Shown: piece by piece, positions 1 to 9,280 of the stretch | How the letters are laid out: every line of letters begins with the position of its first letter | Position numbering within the stretch: position 1 is the stretch's first letter | Assembly: GCA_963556495.2 (NCBI GenBank) | Contig: OY747721.1 | Location: 11,906,649-11,970,648, forward strand | Direction: 5' to 3' | DNA length: 64,000 bases | From: Valencia hispanica | Taxonomy: Eukaryota; Chordata; Actinopteri; Cyprinodontiformes; Valenciidae | Made by a program: the position numbers and the translations under genes | Notes under the pieces: model-generated | The model's input: only the letters and a program-made list of their open reading frames with translations | Database searches by the model: none | What the model was told of the DNA's origin: nothing

Positions 1-340
1 AATTTAACTGATAATGACACAAATCTGTTTTTAGGGAAAATGAGAAAAGTTCAAGCATTGCAATATGGTAGCAGAGGTGTGCACACCTTTAAACGAATAC
101 CTTGTTGAGGCAATTTTCTTTCATTTCAGTATTTAGTGTTCTCAAGTTCCCAACTGCCAATCTGATTAACTGTTATTAAAGTTCAGCTGTCCTATTAGAA
201 TCTCCCTGACATTTGCTCATTTGCACCCTTTAGCTAAAGCCATAGGTTGCAGGGAGGTTACAAAACATTAGATGCTTTAATCTCCAACGGTATCATACAG
301 GAAAAGGGCACCTAAAATCATCTTGATTATTTACAGTATA
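1..340. other. AT-rich non-coding flank
   Basis: No open frame, RNA gene or repeat that I recognise. The stretch ends at the TA dinucleotide (341-342) where the Tc1 element begins. Confidence 0.5.
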
Positions 341-1734
341 TACAGACCCTTTCCCAAAAAAATTTATATCATGGAAAAGTTTATTTATTCCACAATTCCA
401 TCAAAACGTTAAACTACCACAGATTATATAGATTCAGGGCCTACAACTTAAAGGATTTCAAGTATTTAGTTGTTTATTTGTACATAATTTGGGCTTCCAG
501 CTCATAAAGCCCACGAAAACAGGAATTCAAAACCTTAGAATACTATGAAGAAATCAGCCCACATTTTACAGGGCATTAATGTTTTAAACTGATTGTCACA
601 CACTACTCTTCTACTAAACTCAAAGCACCTGCACAGATTTTTTTTTCAGATGCCATTAAATTGCTTCACTTTGGTTCAATTGTCCTAATTAGGTTCAATA
701 TGGGGAAGACCGCAGACTTGACAACTGGCCAGAAGACATTGATATCCTCCATAGGATGGGTAAGCCACAAAAGTCCATAGCTAAGAAGGCTGGCTGTTCA
801 CAGAGTGCTGTGTCCAAGCATATCAATGGTAAGTCTAGTGGAAGGGCAAAATGTGGCAGGAGACGATGCACCAGCAGATGAGCTGGCCGTGGGCTTCAGC
901 GGATTATCAAACAGAGAAGATTCATGAATCTGGCAGAGATCCAGAAAGATTGGAATGAGGCGGGAGTCACAGCTTCAAAAACAGCCACATTCAGACGCAT
1001 CCGGGAGATAGGCTACAACTGTTGGGTTCCTCAGGTCAAACCACTTCTGAGCCTGAGCCAACGTTGGAAGCGTCTCAACTGGGCCAAGGAAAAGGCCTGG
1101 ACTGTTGGCCAGGGTTTGGTGGAAGACTGGTGAGGAACAGAACCCAAGGTGCTCGAGATCCAGTGTGAAATATCCACAGTCAGTCATGATTTGGGGTGCA
1201 ATGTCCTTTGTTGGTAAACTCTGCTTACTTAAATCCAAGGTCACCGCATAAGTCTACCAGAATATTTTAGAGGACTTAATGATTTCTTCTGTTGAGGACC
1301 TGAATGGAGATGCAAATTTCATCTTCCAGCAGGACCTGGCCCCTGCCCATACCACCAGAAGCACCAAAACCTGGTTTGATGCCCATGCCATCACAGTGCT
1401 TGACTGGCCAGCCAACTCGCCGGACCTAAACCCCATTGAGAATCTATGGGGCATTATCAAGAGCAAAATGAGGGGCACACGACCCCAAAACAAAGAATAG
1501 CGGACAGCTGCTCTCAATCAACTTCTGGGTCAAATCCTGACTGGATAGCAACCCATTCTTTCATTGGTTCATTGGTGCGCATGCGTCAGCGTCTGTCAGC
1601 CCGCCAAGGCCGGCTCCCTATCAAGCACGGTTTTTAACTGGTTTTAAACCTTTTAAAAGACCGTTTTTAACGGATTTTTAAACACCACTTACTTATTAAT
1701 AACCAGGACGTTTTATACCGGATCGTTTTAATCG

Positions 1735-2980
1735 GTGGGAAGCGCAGATTACTTCTCCCCCACCATGCCTCCACTCACCTGCAGTCCTGGGTGTGATGGC
1801 TGCGCAAAACTTAGCCAGAGGGTTCTGGAGCTGGAGCAGAGGATCTCAACACTCCACCAAATCCAGGACCATGAGCGCGACGTGGACATCATCTTCGGCC
1901 AGACTTTTGCCGCCGCCAGAAGTGCACAGCTGGTGGACACCATTCCCTGCCAGCCCGGCAAAGCTATGGGGGGAGGATCCATCGCTGGGCCTCCAGGCGG
2001 ACTCGGGGCGCCAAACGCCCGCGTAACGTCTGCAGCAGAGGAGGACCGCTGGTTCCAGCAGGGGGCTAAACCAAAAGCCCCCATCAGCTCCACTCCGGTG
2101 CTCCAGGGTGCCCAGTTAACGGTTGGGCCAGGCCGCGGAGGAGGCGCTTGGAGCAGCCGCCACCACTCTCCTCCAACCTGCCTGCCTCTATCAAACCGTT
2201 TCAGTGCCCTGGATGCGGATTTCCCTCCTCTGACAGCCCCTGGTTGCCGTAGCTCTGTCGGAGCGCTGCCTAATCCCTCCCAGCAGCAGGAGCAACAGCC
2301 GGACTCCCGCAGCCCCCCACGTCACGCCAAACCCCGGGCTGCAGCCAGAACTCGCCGAGGAGTGCTCCACTTCACCCCGAACCCACGGAACTAGCCCTCG
2401 GCGCCGATTAAACATCGCTGCAGTCCTGGGGAAGCTTCCACACCTGGCATACAGCAAGTCCTGGATGGTGAACGATCCTCTGCCCAGCACAAACATCCGC
2501 CTGCAGACCCGCCGCCCACCACACTCATCATCGGGGACTCTATCATCAGAAACGTGAGGATGAGAGGAGCCCTTACACTGTGTTTCCCTGGAGCCACTGT
2601 CACGGACATTACCGAACAGATCCCGCAGCTCATTGATCATCACAAATCTGTGAGTAAAGTTGTGATTCATGCTGGCACCAATGACATTTATAAACAGCAG
2701 ACTGAGCTCCTGATTTTATTCACCTTTTTAATCTTCTAGAAAACACACATGTCTCTGTTTTTATTTCTGGCCCCACTCCCACTATCGGCAGAGGAATTGG
2801 CTGTTTTAGCAGACTTTTATCCCTTAATACTTGGCTCTCCTCCATCACCGCCATTCACAAAATTGGTTTAATAGACAATTAAAAAAAATTTTGGGGCAGG
2901 AAGCACCTGTTTGGACCATATGGGCTCCATCTAAATAGACAAGGCACTTGTACACTGACATTGAGCCTGGCATGTCCATG
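1735..2980 (+). pseudogene. L2 LINE ORF1: coiled coil plus SGNH (GDSL) esterase domain, broken
   Basis: ORF1 proteins of L2 and CR1 LINEs accompany the element RNA and often carry a lipase-like esterase domain. Here the N-terminal part (1735-2394) has a CxxC-like start (CSPGCDGC), a short heptad-rich stretch (LSQRVLELEQRISTLHQ) and a Pro/Ser-rich linker. An in-frame TAG at 2392-2394 breaks it, and the same frame continues without stops into the esterase. The nucleophile block GDSI is at 2533-2544 and the GTND block at 2674-2685. A frameshift near 2705 moves the rest to another frame (SVFISGPTPTIGRG). The last block, normally DxxH, reads YGLH at 2919-2930, so the catalytic Asp is replaced. The order of blocks matches the SGNH fold; the copy is not functional. 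Confidence 0.82.
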
Positions 2981-3260
2981 CCCCCCCCTGTCAACTACAC
3001 TGGCCACAGCTGCCCCTGCCCTCTCTGATTCCTCCACCACATCCTGATGGTCCCTGCTCCTATGAACTCACCCCTGATTTTAACAGTAACTCACATACTG
3101 GACTTGGACCTTGCTATACCCCATTCAAACCTGTTATTATCAGCAGAGAGCTGACTAAAAATCATAAACCGAACAAATGCAATCCAAATAATCTCAAAAA
3201 GTTGCCAAAAGCCCCACTTTCAGTAAATCATACAGTCCCTTCATCTCCAATCACAATAAT

Positions 3261-3560
3261 ATGGCACTTTTTAATGTTCGCTCTCTGCTGAACAAAACTT
3301 TTATAATAAATGATCTGATTTTAGGCCATAATCTTCATTGTTTATTTTTAACAGAAACTTGGCTGAGTGCAGATGCCCCTGTTGTTCTTACAGAGGCCTC
3401 CCCACCTAATTTTAACTTCACTTATTCTACGAGGAGTAGCAAAAGAGAAGGCGGAACTGCTTTTATAAGTTCATCAACACTTTCCGCCAAACCTGTTTTA
3501 TTTGATAACTATTTTACTTTTGAATATAATGCAAATGTTTTTAGCACTCCTCAGATTTTG
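3261..3560 (+). pseudogene. L2 LINE ORF2 fragment (apurinic-type endonuclease N-terminus)
   Basis: This is the start of the ORF2 polyprotein, which in intact L2 elements carries an apurinic-type endonuclease and a reverse transcriptase. The visible motifs are FNVRSLLNK (the Asn of the first endonuclease block) and LFLTETWLS (the catalytic Glu block), followed by a GG-containing strand. Similarity ends near 3550 and the frame runs into 3'-UTR sequence to a stop at 3618-3620. About 2.5 kb of ORF2 is therefore absent. The ATG at 3261 fits the first block but may not be the original start. Confidence 0.75.
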
Positions 3561-3668
3561 TGTAAATCTGTGGGGGAGGGAAGGGAAGGTGGTTTTATGT
3601 GGGGTCATTTTAATCTGTAAAGCACTTTGTGATGCAACTTCTTGTATGAAAAGCGCTTTATAAATAAA

Positions 3669-3700
3669 GTTTGATTTGATTTGATTTGATTTGATTTGAT
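3669..3700 (+). repeat. (TTTGA)n tail of the L2 LINE
   Basis: About six tandem TTTGA-type pentamers directly follow the ATAAA of the L2 3' end. Short 3' microsatellite tails of this kind are usual for L2 elements. Confidence 0.85.
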
Positions 3701-4245
3701 CAAGGAAATCTGGGCTTCCATAACTCCCAGGAGATGCCACAGGCTAATTGCGTCGATGAAACGGCGCATCGAGGCAGTGATTAAGGCAAAGGGATTCCCT
3801 ACCAAGTATTGAAGATTGTTTTGAAAGTGCCATACTTTGATTGATTTGATGTGATCTTAATTACTTTATTTTTTTCTGCAAAAGTAAATGGTCATTTCTT
3901 CACAGTATTCAATTTCTTTTCTGGGCCCTGAATCTGTAATCTATGGAAGTTTAAAATTTTGAATGGAATTATGAAAATAAATAAACTTTTCCATGATATT
4001 CAAATTTTTTGGAAAGGGTCTGTACTTAATGGACGCAAAGTTCTGGCATTTTCCGGTGGTGTTCTACATGCCGTAAGAATTTCCCCTATTCTTCATTTGT
4101 CACAAATAATCAGTGGCGTTGTAAGAAAGACGCATCATGGGGGAAAGTGTTATGGTCTGATGTAAGCAAAAGTTTTTTGGGGGGGCACTATGTGAAATGT
4201 AGTTTGACAGAGCAACAATGCTGCACATCAAAAAAACACAACAGT

Positions 4246-4726
4246 CAGTGAGTGTACATGCACATCTAAATCGTGCTATGGCGATAATCGAGCTAATACC
4301 TTAACCAGAATGGGACTTTCATTTGAGTATACTGTATATGTTCACTCAGAAAATCAAATTATTGAATGAAGTGCGTTCGACTCTGTAACGGTAGGTAGTA
4401 ACATGTGCCCTTCTGTGTTGGCATTATTCCGGTCGGCCCATAGCGTCACACAAATAGTAAACAAATGCTGCCGGCAGCAAAGCAGACGAAATAAAAGCAG
4501 GATATGCGCAATGAGCAAGGAAACAGACAAAAAAAACGCAGCAGCACAGTACATTTTCTATGTACTGTACTGTTTGATTGTGTTACATGTGTTGTAGCGG
4601 TGTTGTTGTCCTACAGGTGTTGTTATTCCTGCTTCCGCAGAAGGAGGGAGTGCCCAGGCCAGTCATAGCTCGACTAACCAGGGATGTCATGCAGCGGGAT
4701 TTGGCTTTGTGCATGTAAACCCACTG
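4246..4726. mobile_element. Non-autonomous DNA transposon (MITE-like, hAT-like ends)
   Basis: The ends are imperfect inverted repeats of 19 bp: CAGTGAGTGTACATGCACA at 4246-4264, and TGTGCATGTAAACCCACTG at 4708-4726. The reverse complement of the right end differs from the left end at two positions. The CAGTG start resembles hAT ends, but I see no clear 8-bp target duplication, so the superfamily is open. The 481 bp inside have no credible coding frame. Confidence 0.55.
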
Positions 4727-6756
4727 GGTGATAGCATCATAGTCTTGTCAGTAACCTTCCCTTTGTGCAGGACTTGTCTAGGGTCAGGTAAAAGCCAGCT
4801 AACATCTATTTGCAAAAAAAAACCTGCCAAAGAGAAAGTTTCTTCCCTGTATGATTAACACAATGAACACCTTACAGCCAAAGTAGTCATCTACTTTGCT
4901 ATAAAACAAAGCATTTTTTGCACTTTCACATCAAACCTTTTTTTTCCATTCATTTATGTCTATAAAAAACGTTGGCTGAAAATACATGTACATATTATTA
5001 CAAAAGGATGACTTTACTTTAGGAACATTAAAGATATGAAGTAGCTTAGCCAGAGTCCAGACCTAAACCTGATACTAAATGTGGCCTGAAGAGAGCTAAG
5101 GACAAGAGATCTCCTCACTATCTGATAAATCTGAAGAGTTAAACATTGCCTAGCCAATATGTTGGATGCTGATGGACTCCTACCAAAGACTGAATGCTGA
5201 AAGGAAATCAGAAAGGTGTTTTGACTCATTTTTAGTTCAGTAGTATGCAGATATGCTATCAGTGCTTTTGCTGTTTTTTCAGTTGAATTCCATATATGTT
5301 GAATTGAAAAATGCACCTTTTTTATATTATCTGTATTTTAATTTGAGTGATATTACTCTGATTAGACATCAAGTTTATGAGTTTTGAAGTCATTCTAATA
5401 TAACCATCTATAAGGGGCATTTGTCTTTAATGTTTTGGGAAGTTTATAATGTTATTACTAACTACACTATTAATTTATCACTTATCAGTTATACAGCTAT
5501 TTTAAAAAATCAAATTGTGGAGTGGTTTTCCTCCCAACTAATTTAATTAATATCGTAAACCACTGCCCCATATCTGCTAAAACAACCTCACAGTTTCGTC
5601 TTATGACGTCTGCTGTCAGCTCTAACGATCAGGTCCTCCAGAACCCAGCACAACCTTTCCCCTGCTGGACTTTGTTGATGTTTTGCTGTCCGCTGGGCGT
5701 TGTTGTTTGAGGATGTAAAAAAAGATGATTGGCAAATCACTGCACTCCTTTAATTGAACATTACTCAAGGCCAAAACTCATATTACTTGTTTAGCTTGAT
5801 CTTAAGGTACTCAAATGCTTTCCCTGCTGCGCTTCAAATTTTTAAAATCAATAATTAATGGTCAAAGTTACTTATTCATGTGTATCTTCTCCAATTACGC
5901 AGCATCTAATTAACAATTTCAATAATTGATATTTATTTCTGAAAGGGCTCAGTATCTGGGTATGATGAAAAATGCATGAGCAGAGGATGTGGATGGGGTT
6001 TTGTTTTTTGTTCTGAGAGAGCTTGATGCTCGGGGGTAATAACAGGCCACTTTGACTCCGGCTCTTTGAGTTGGCACTGGTCTTGTGATGTTGATCTAAC
6101 ACGGGCATCTTTCATGGACCCGAAGCGCTCACTGTGTACCATGTGATCTCATAAAGACTCCAACATGCCCATCCTCAGATACTCTTCTTTTTGTCTTTAA
6201 CAGCAAACTTCAAAGAATAAGCTTCTGTTTCCTTGATAATTTCTTTCTGTGTATGTATAATGACGCTATAGACAACTGCAAACTCTTGGTCTTGCAAGGA
6301 CCTCAATGGTTACTCTTAATGTCTGTATCCATGTATGCATCTAAAGTTTAAGAGAAGATATCTAATAATGTCAGCTGTGCTAGTGAACAAAAAATCTTTT
6401 TTGTTGATTTTCATCAAGTTTTCCTTTATTGTGATTTCAATTGGACAGAAGGTTCGGGACCTGCGGGCAAAATCGTTTTTTGCGATGGGACAACCAAAGC
6501 GAAAAAGATTTTCAATATTTTCTGTGAGCTTTGTTTTAGGGCTGAGTTGGAGAGTAACTTCAATGCAAAGCAACTAAACAAAGCCACAACCCCACATCAG
6601 ACAGACCAAACCTCCATCATTGATGTGTTTGATTGCAGGTTTGGAGACCACATATTTGAGACCACGCTCCAACAGAGCTGGCACCAGAGAAACAAAAGGG
6701 CAAAGGTTTAAAGAGCGGGGCTCAATGGGGGGTAAAAAAGAAAAAGTAGCTAGAAA
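4727..6756. other. Non-coding interval with one Tc1 scrap
   Basis: A decayed piece of Tc1 transposase C-terminal coding sequence can be made out at about 5040-5230 on the plus strand (CCAGAGTCCAGACCTAAACC, the NSPDLN-P region). The rest has no gene that I recognise. An AATAAA on the minus strand (TTTATT at 6425-6430) could serve the first crystallin gene, whose stop has no nearer canonical signal. Confidence 0.45.
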
Positions 6757-8872
6757 TCAGTTGCTCTCTGTGACACGTCTCAGAGAGCCGAAGCTGGGAC
6801 TGGTGCTTCCCCACTCGCTGTGCCTTCTGTACTCTCCTGGACGCAAGAAGTACTGACGCCCCCTGTAGTTGGTGTGTTCGTGCAGCATCCAGTAGCCCTC
6901 CATGACGTTGACAGAGGAGATGTCACGGGTGTGGAAACGCTCGTGGAGATCTGGGCAATCTTCCACCAGCTCCAGATTTTGACCCGCAAAGTCAGAACGC
7001 TCAAAGATCTTCATCCTGTAGTTTCCCTTGTACTGCAGAGGAGAATGTGTAACCATTTTAGTGCAGCACGTTTAGAGAAAACCTTTCTGCAAACAGAATC
7101 AAGCACAATTTAAAAAAACTCACAGGAGGCACCATGCGGCATGAGCGGATGCAGTCGTTAAAGCCGGCCCAACGCTGGTAGTCGGGATACTCTCCCTTGT
7201 GCAGCATGTACTGGTATCCAGAATAGTTGGGCTTCTCGTAGGCCACCCAACAGCCGCTGTCAACCTTTATAGAGTTGCAGCGGGTAAAGAAGTTTTGCAT
7301 CTCGGGGCAGTCAGTGCTACACTCATAGTGACGGCCCTGGAAGTTCCTGTCTTCATAGAAGATAATCTGCATTTGAAAGACAATTGGTCATTACAATATC
7401 ACCACAGAGGTATTTCAAATGGAGCCCCTCTCCAAGCTGCGTTTGGCCATTCATAAATTACAAATAAAGTTGGCATTGCAGAACCAAAGGAGGTTTGGAA
7501 TGGAACTCAAGGGCCAATAAAGGATCAATAAAGAATTACATATAAAATAAGTGTTGTAAATCTTCAAATCTAAAGGGTTAAACACATCAGTGCATATCAC
7601 GCATGCAATACTGGATTGAATTCTGCTTTTTTTTTTGGATTAACTAATTCTTAACAAACTACCCCTGGTTGAAGTTCAGTGATCTGTTCTGTCCCATTCA
7701 AAGAGTGTTAATAGCAAAAAAGTCTAGAGCATCTCAATAAAGTACGGTGTCCTCTAAAACCTAATTTATTTGAGTAATTTGATGCAAAAAGTGAAACTCA
7801 CATAGATTAATCACACAGCGTGACATAGCTCAAGCATACAATCAGTTTCAGCTGATGAAAGTTAATTTTCCTTAGAAAATCTAAATATTACTAAATACGA
7901 TTTTTATACAGAACTATTATGTTATGTTAAACACAATCAAGGGAAGGACTGCGGAACTGACACTTGTCTTATACACAACAAACAGTCATTGTCAAAGATG
8001 CTGGCTGTGCATATAGTGCTCTATTCAAGCATATAAATAGAAAGTTTAGTGGAAGGAAAAAGTATAGTATGTACAATGTAACAGGAATAACTGCAGCCTT
8101 TGGAGGGCTGTGAAACCAATCCCATTAAAAGGTTTGGGGTAGATTCATGAATTGTGAATTGTTGTTGGAGTCATGCAGACTTGTTAAGGACATGGCCTAT
8201 AATAGTCTCCTTCCTTGTGTTAAGCCTCTTCTAATCCAGTGATCTCAGAAATGTCTCACCTTGGCTGGGAGAAAAAGAACCCGAGTGTGGCTTTATGGTC
8301 CAGAATCCCATATTAAGATCAAAGTAAAGATTAAATCTCATTAGTCTAGAGGATTTTGTTTGTTTTTCCGTTCGGACTTGGCAACTGCAGACACAGCCAA
8401 AGTACCAATGCCTGCTTTGATAAGGTATTTTTAAGAGAAAGAGGAGCCAGGTTTGAAAAATTAGGCTAATTATTAAACATTTTTCATAACTGTGAGTCAT
8501 TGCATTTTGAAAAGACTGGCAAGCGAATAAAAAGTTAGTACATGAACAGAAAATCCAAGATGCAATCAGATGGAGACTAAAAGTCTAATTTCAGGTCCAA
8601 ATCAAAACAATTATAATTAATGCCAACCCTAAAGGTAGACACAAACATTTTGCTTGTTGTTTTCACATTTTATTTTGCATTCTTTTCTTTTATTCATTAA
8701 TACGTTGCATTGCAGTTTTTCCTATTCCATTTTTGTCCCTAAAAATATTAATCAGTATATATTCAGTCAATTACAACTTATTTTGTGATTCATCTAAACC
8801 ACAAACTACAAATCAAATATTTGCATTGCAGTAACTATACAGAACTTAAAAAATCAAGCTTACCTTGCCCAT
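6757..8872 (-). CDS. crygm: Gamma-M-type crystallin gene (three coding exons)
   Basis: This gene encodes a soluble structural protein of the lens fibre cell; gammaM crystallins are the abundant fish form. The exons on the minus strand are 8872-8864 (Met-Gly-Lys), 7366-7124 and 7032-6757, with AG/GT borders and no phase shift, giving 3+81+91 = 175 residues. The four Greek-key motifs fall as two in exon 2 ([16 protein letters not shown]) and two in exon 3 ([16 protein letters not shown]). The exon-domain layout is the usual one for this family. All four canonical tryptophans are present (43, 69, 132, 158). It has only seven methionines, which is low for the gammaM class, so it may be a gammaM variant closer to land-vertebrate gamma crystallins. 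Intron 1 is 1,497 bp and holds a Tc1 relic; intron 2 is 91 bp. The start was chosen because the ATG exon has a correct donor and a TATA box upstream. I see no break. The orthologue is not resolved. Confidence 0.93.
7715..8190 (+). mobile_element. Decayed Tc1 fragment in crystallin intron 1
   Basis: This stretch follows the 5' half of the element at 343-4022. It has the AAAAAGTGAAACTCA-type end region, then a GGGAAGGACTGCGGAAC block and a GATGCTGGCTGTGCATA block. Next come TCAAGCATATAAATAGAAAGTTTAGTGG and AGATTCATGAAT, in the same order as 700-930. It lies opposite to the gene and accounts for much of the enlarged intron. No usable frame remains. Confidence 0.72.
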
Positions 8873-8931
8873 CGTGACTTTGTCCATTGAAGTTCAGACC
8901 AGATCGGGTGCAATGCTTCTGACTGCCCTTC

Positions 8932-8993
8932 TTTATAGATCCTGCTGGGATCAGGGCTTTGTGAGTTTGACACAAAGCTTTGTCATGTCAGCA
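8932..8993 (-). promoter_or_regulatory. Crystallin promoter: TATA box, Sox-type sites, Maf half site
   Basis: On the minus strand TATAAA (8937-8932) lies 60 bp before the start codon. Upstream are a CTTTGT (8957-8962), the perfect palindrome ACAAAGCTTTGT (8972-8983, two opposed Sox/HMG-type sites) and TGCTGAC (8993-8987), a MARE half site. Maf and SOX proteins are established activators of lens crystallin genes. The individual sites are inferred from sequence only. Confidence 0.6.
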
Positions 8994-9245
8994 CAGTGCG
9001 CTCTATACAAGGTAGAGTACTATAGGAATGGTAAGCGGCAGCAGCTGCTTTGTCTCTGTCAAAGCTCTGTCTGTCTATAGAAAAATACTGTACAACTGCA
9101 TTTTTTCCCCCTGATGCCCTCAATAAGAGTTGCAGCATTTGCCCTCACTGGCATGAATGCCAGAAACGCATAATTTTGTAACTCTTTATACTGCATACAC
9201 TTCTTCAAATAATCCCACACAAAAAAGATGTTTTAAAGTAACATG

Positions 9246-9251
9246 TTTATT
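9246..9251 (-). promoter_or_regulatory. Polyadenylation signal of the second crystallin gene
   Basis: AATAAA on the minus strand, 29 bp after the TAA stop at 9283-9281. It implies a short 3' UTR of about 50 nt, which is normal for crystallin mRNAs. Confidence 0.7.
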
Positions 9252-9280
9252 CTTCATTTTATGATTGCATGGTAGGAGTT

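Larger units (their letters stand above)
1522..3700 (+). mobile_element. L2-clade LINE, internally deleted, inserted in the Tc1 transposase gene
   Basis: This non-LTR retrotransposon has a 5' region with an ORF1 relic (1735 to about 2980), the start of ORF2 with the endonuclease N-terminus (3261 to about 3550), and then a jump straight to a typical L2 3' end. That 3' end has the segment AAAGCGCTTTATAAATAAA (3651-3669) followed by a (TTTGA)n tail. The reverse transcriptase and the rest of ORF2 are missing, so this is an internally deleted copy with both ends kept. The 5' border is placed at about 1522 (uncertainty about 40 bp), where the Tc1 reading frame stops matching. The short repeat ATCAA occurs next to both borders (1517-1521 and 3699-3703) and may be the target duplication. 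Confidence 0.85.
700..3812 (+). pseudogene. Tc1-type transposase (DD34E), broken and split
   Basis: This is the relic of the transposase that cuts and pastes the surrounding Tc1 element. The start is the ATG at 700-702 (MGKTADLTTGQK). The N-terminal helix-turn-helix part (SIAKKAGCSQSAVSKHI) is frameshifted, and a stop lies in the linker near 880. The catalytic part is recognisable at 1279-1500: QQDLAPAHT holds the second catalytic Asp and NSPDLNPIENLWG holds the Glu. Exactly 34 residues separate them, which is the DD34E signature. A stop follows RPQNKE at 1498-1500, and the frame is then cut by the LINE at about 1522. The C-terminus resumes after the LINE at 3702 (KEIWASITPRRCHRLIASM) and ends PTKY-stop at 3810-3812. 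It is certainly non-functional; the family assignment is secure. Confidence 0.92.
343..4022 (+). mobile_element. Tc1/mariner transposon with long inverted repeats, split by an L2 LINE
   Basis: The left end (343 onward, CAGACCCTTTCCC...) and the right end (up to 4022, ...GGAAAGGGTCTG) are inverted copies of each other over about 100 bp. The match runs through the blocks ATCATGGAAAAGTTTATTTA and GATTCAGGGCC with scattered differences. TA dinucleotides flank both ends (341-342 and 4023-4024), as expected for Tc1/mariner target duplication. Between the ends is a decayed transposase gene interrupted by a LINE of about 2.18 kb. Removing that insert leaves about 1.5 kb, a normal Tc1 size. The element is dead because its transposase carries stops, frameshifts and the insertion. 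A second, poorer relative lies at about 7715-8190. Confidence 0.92.

Noticed and set aside
1254..2670. Minus-strand frames over the Tc1 and L2 elements
   Set aside because: They mirror the real transposase and ORF1 coding sequence on the plus strand.
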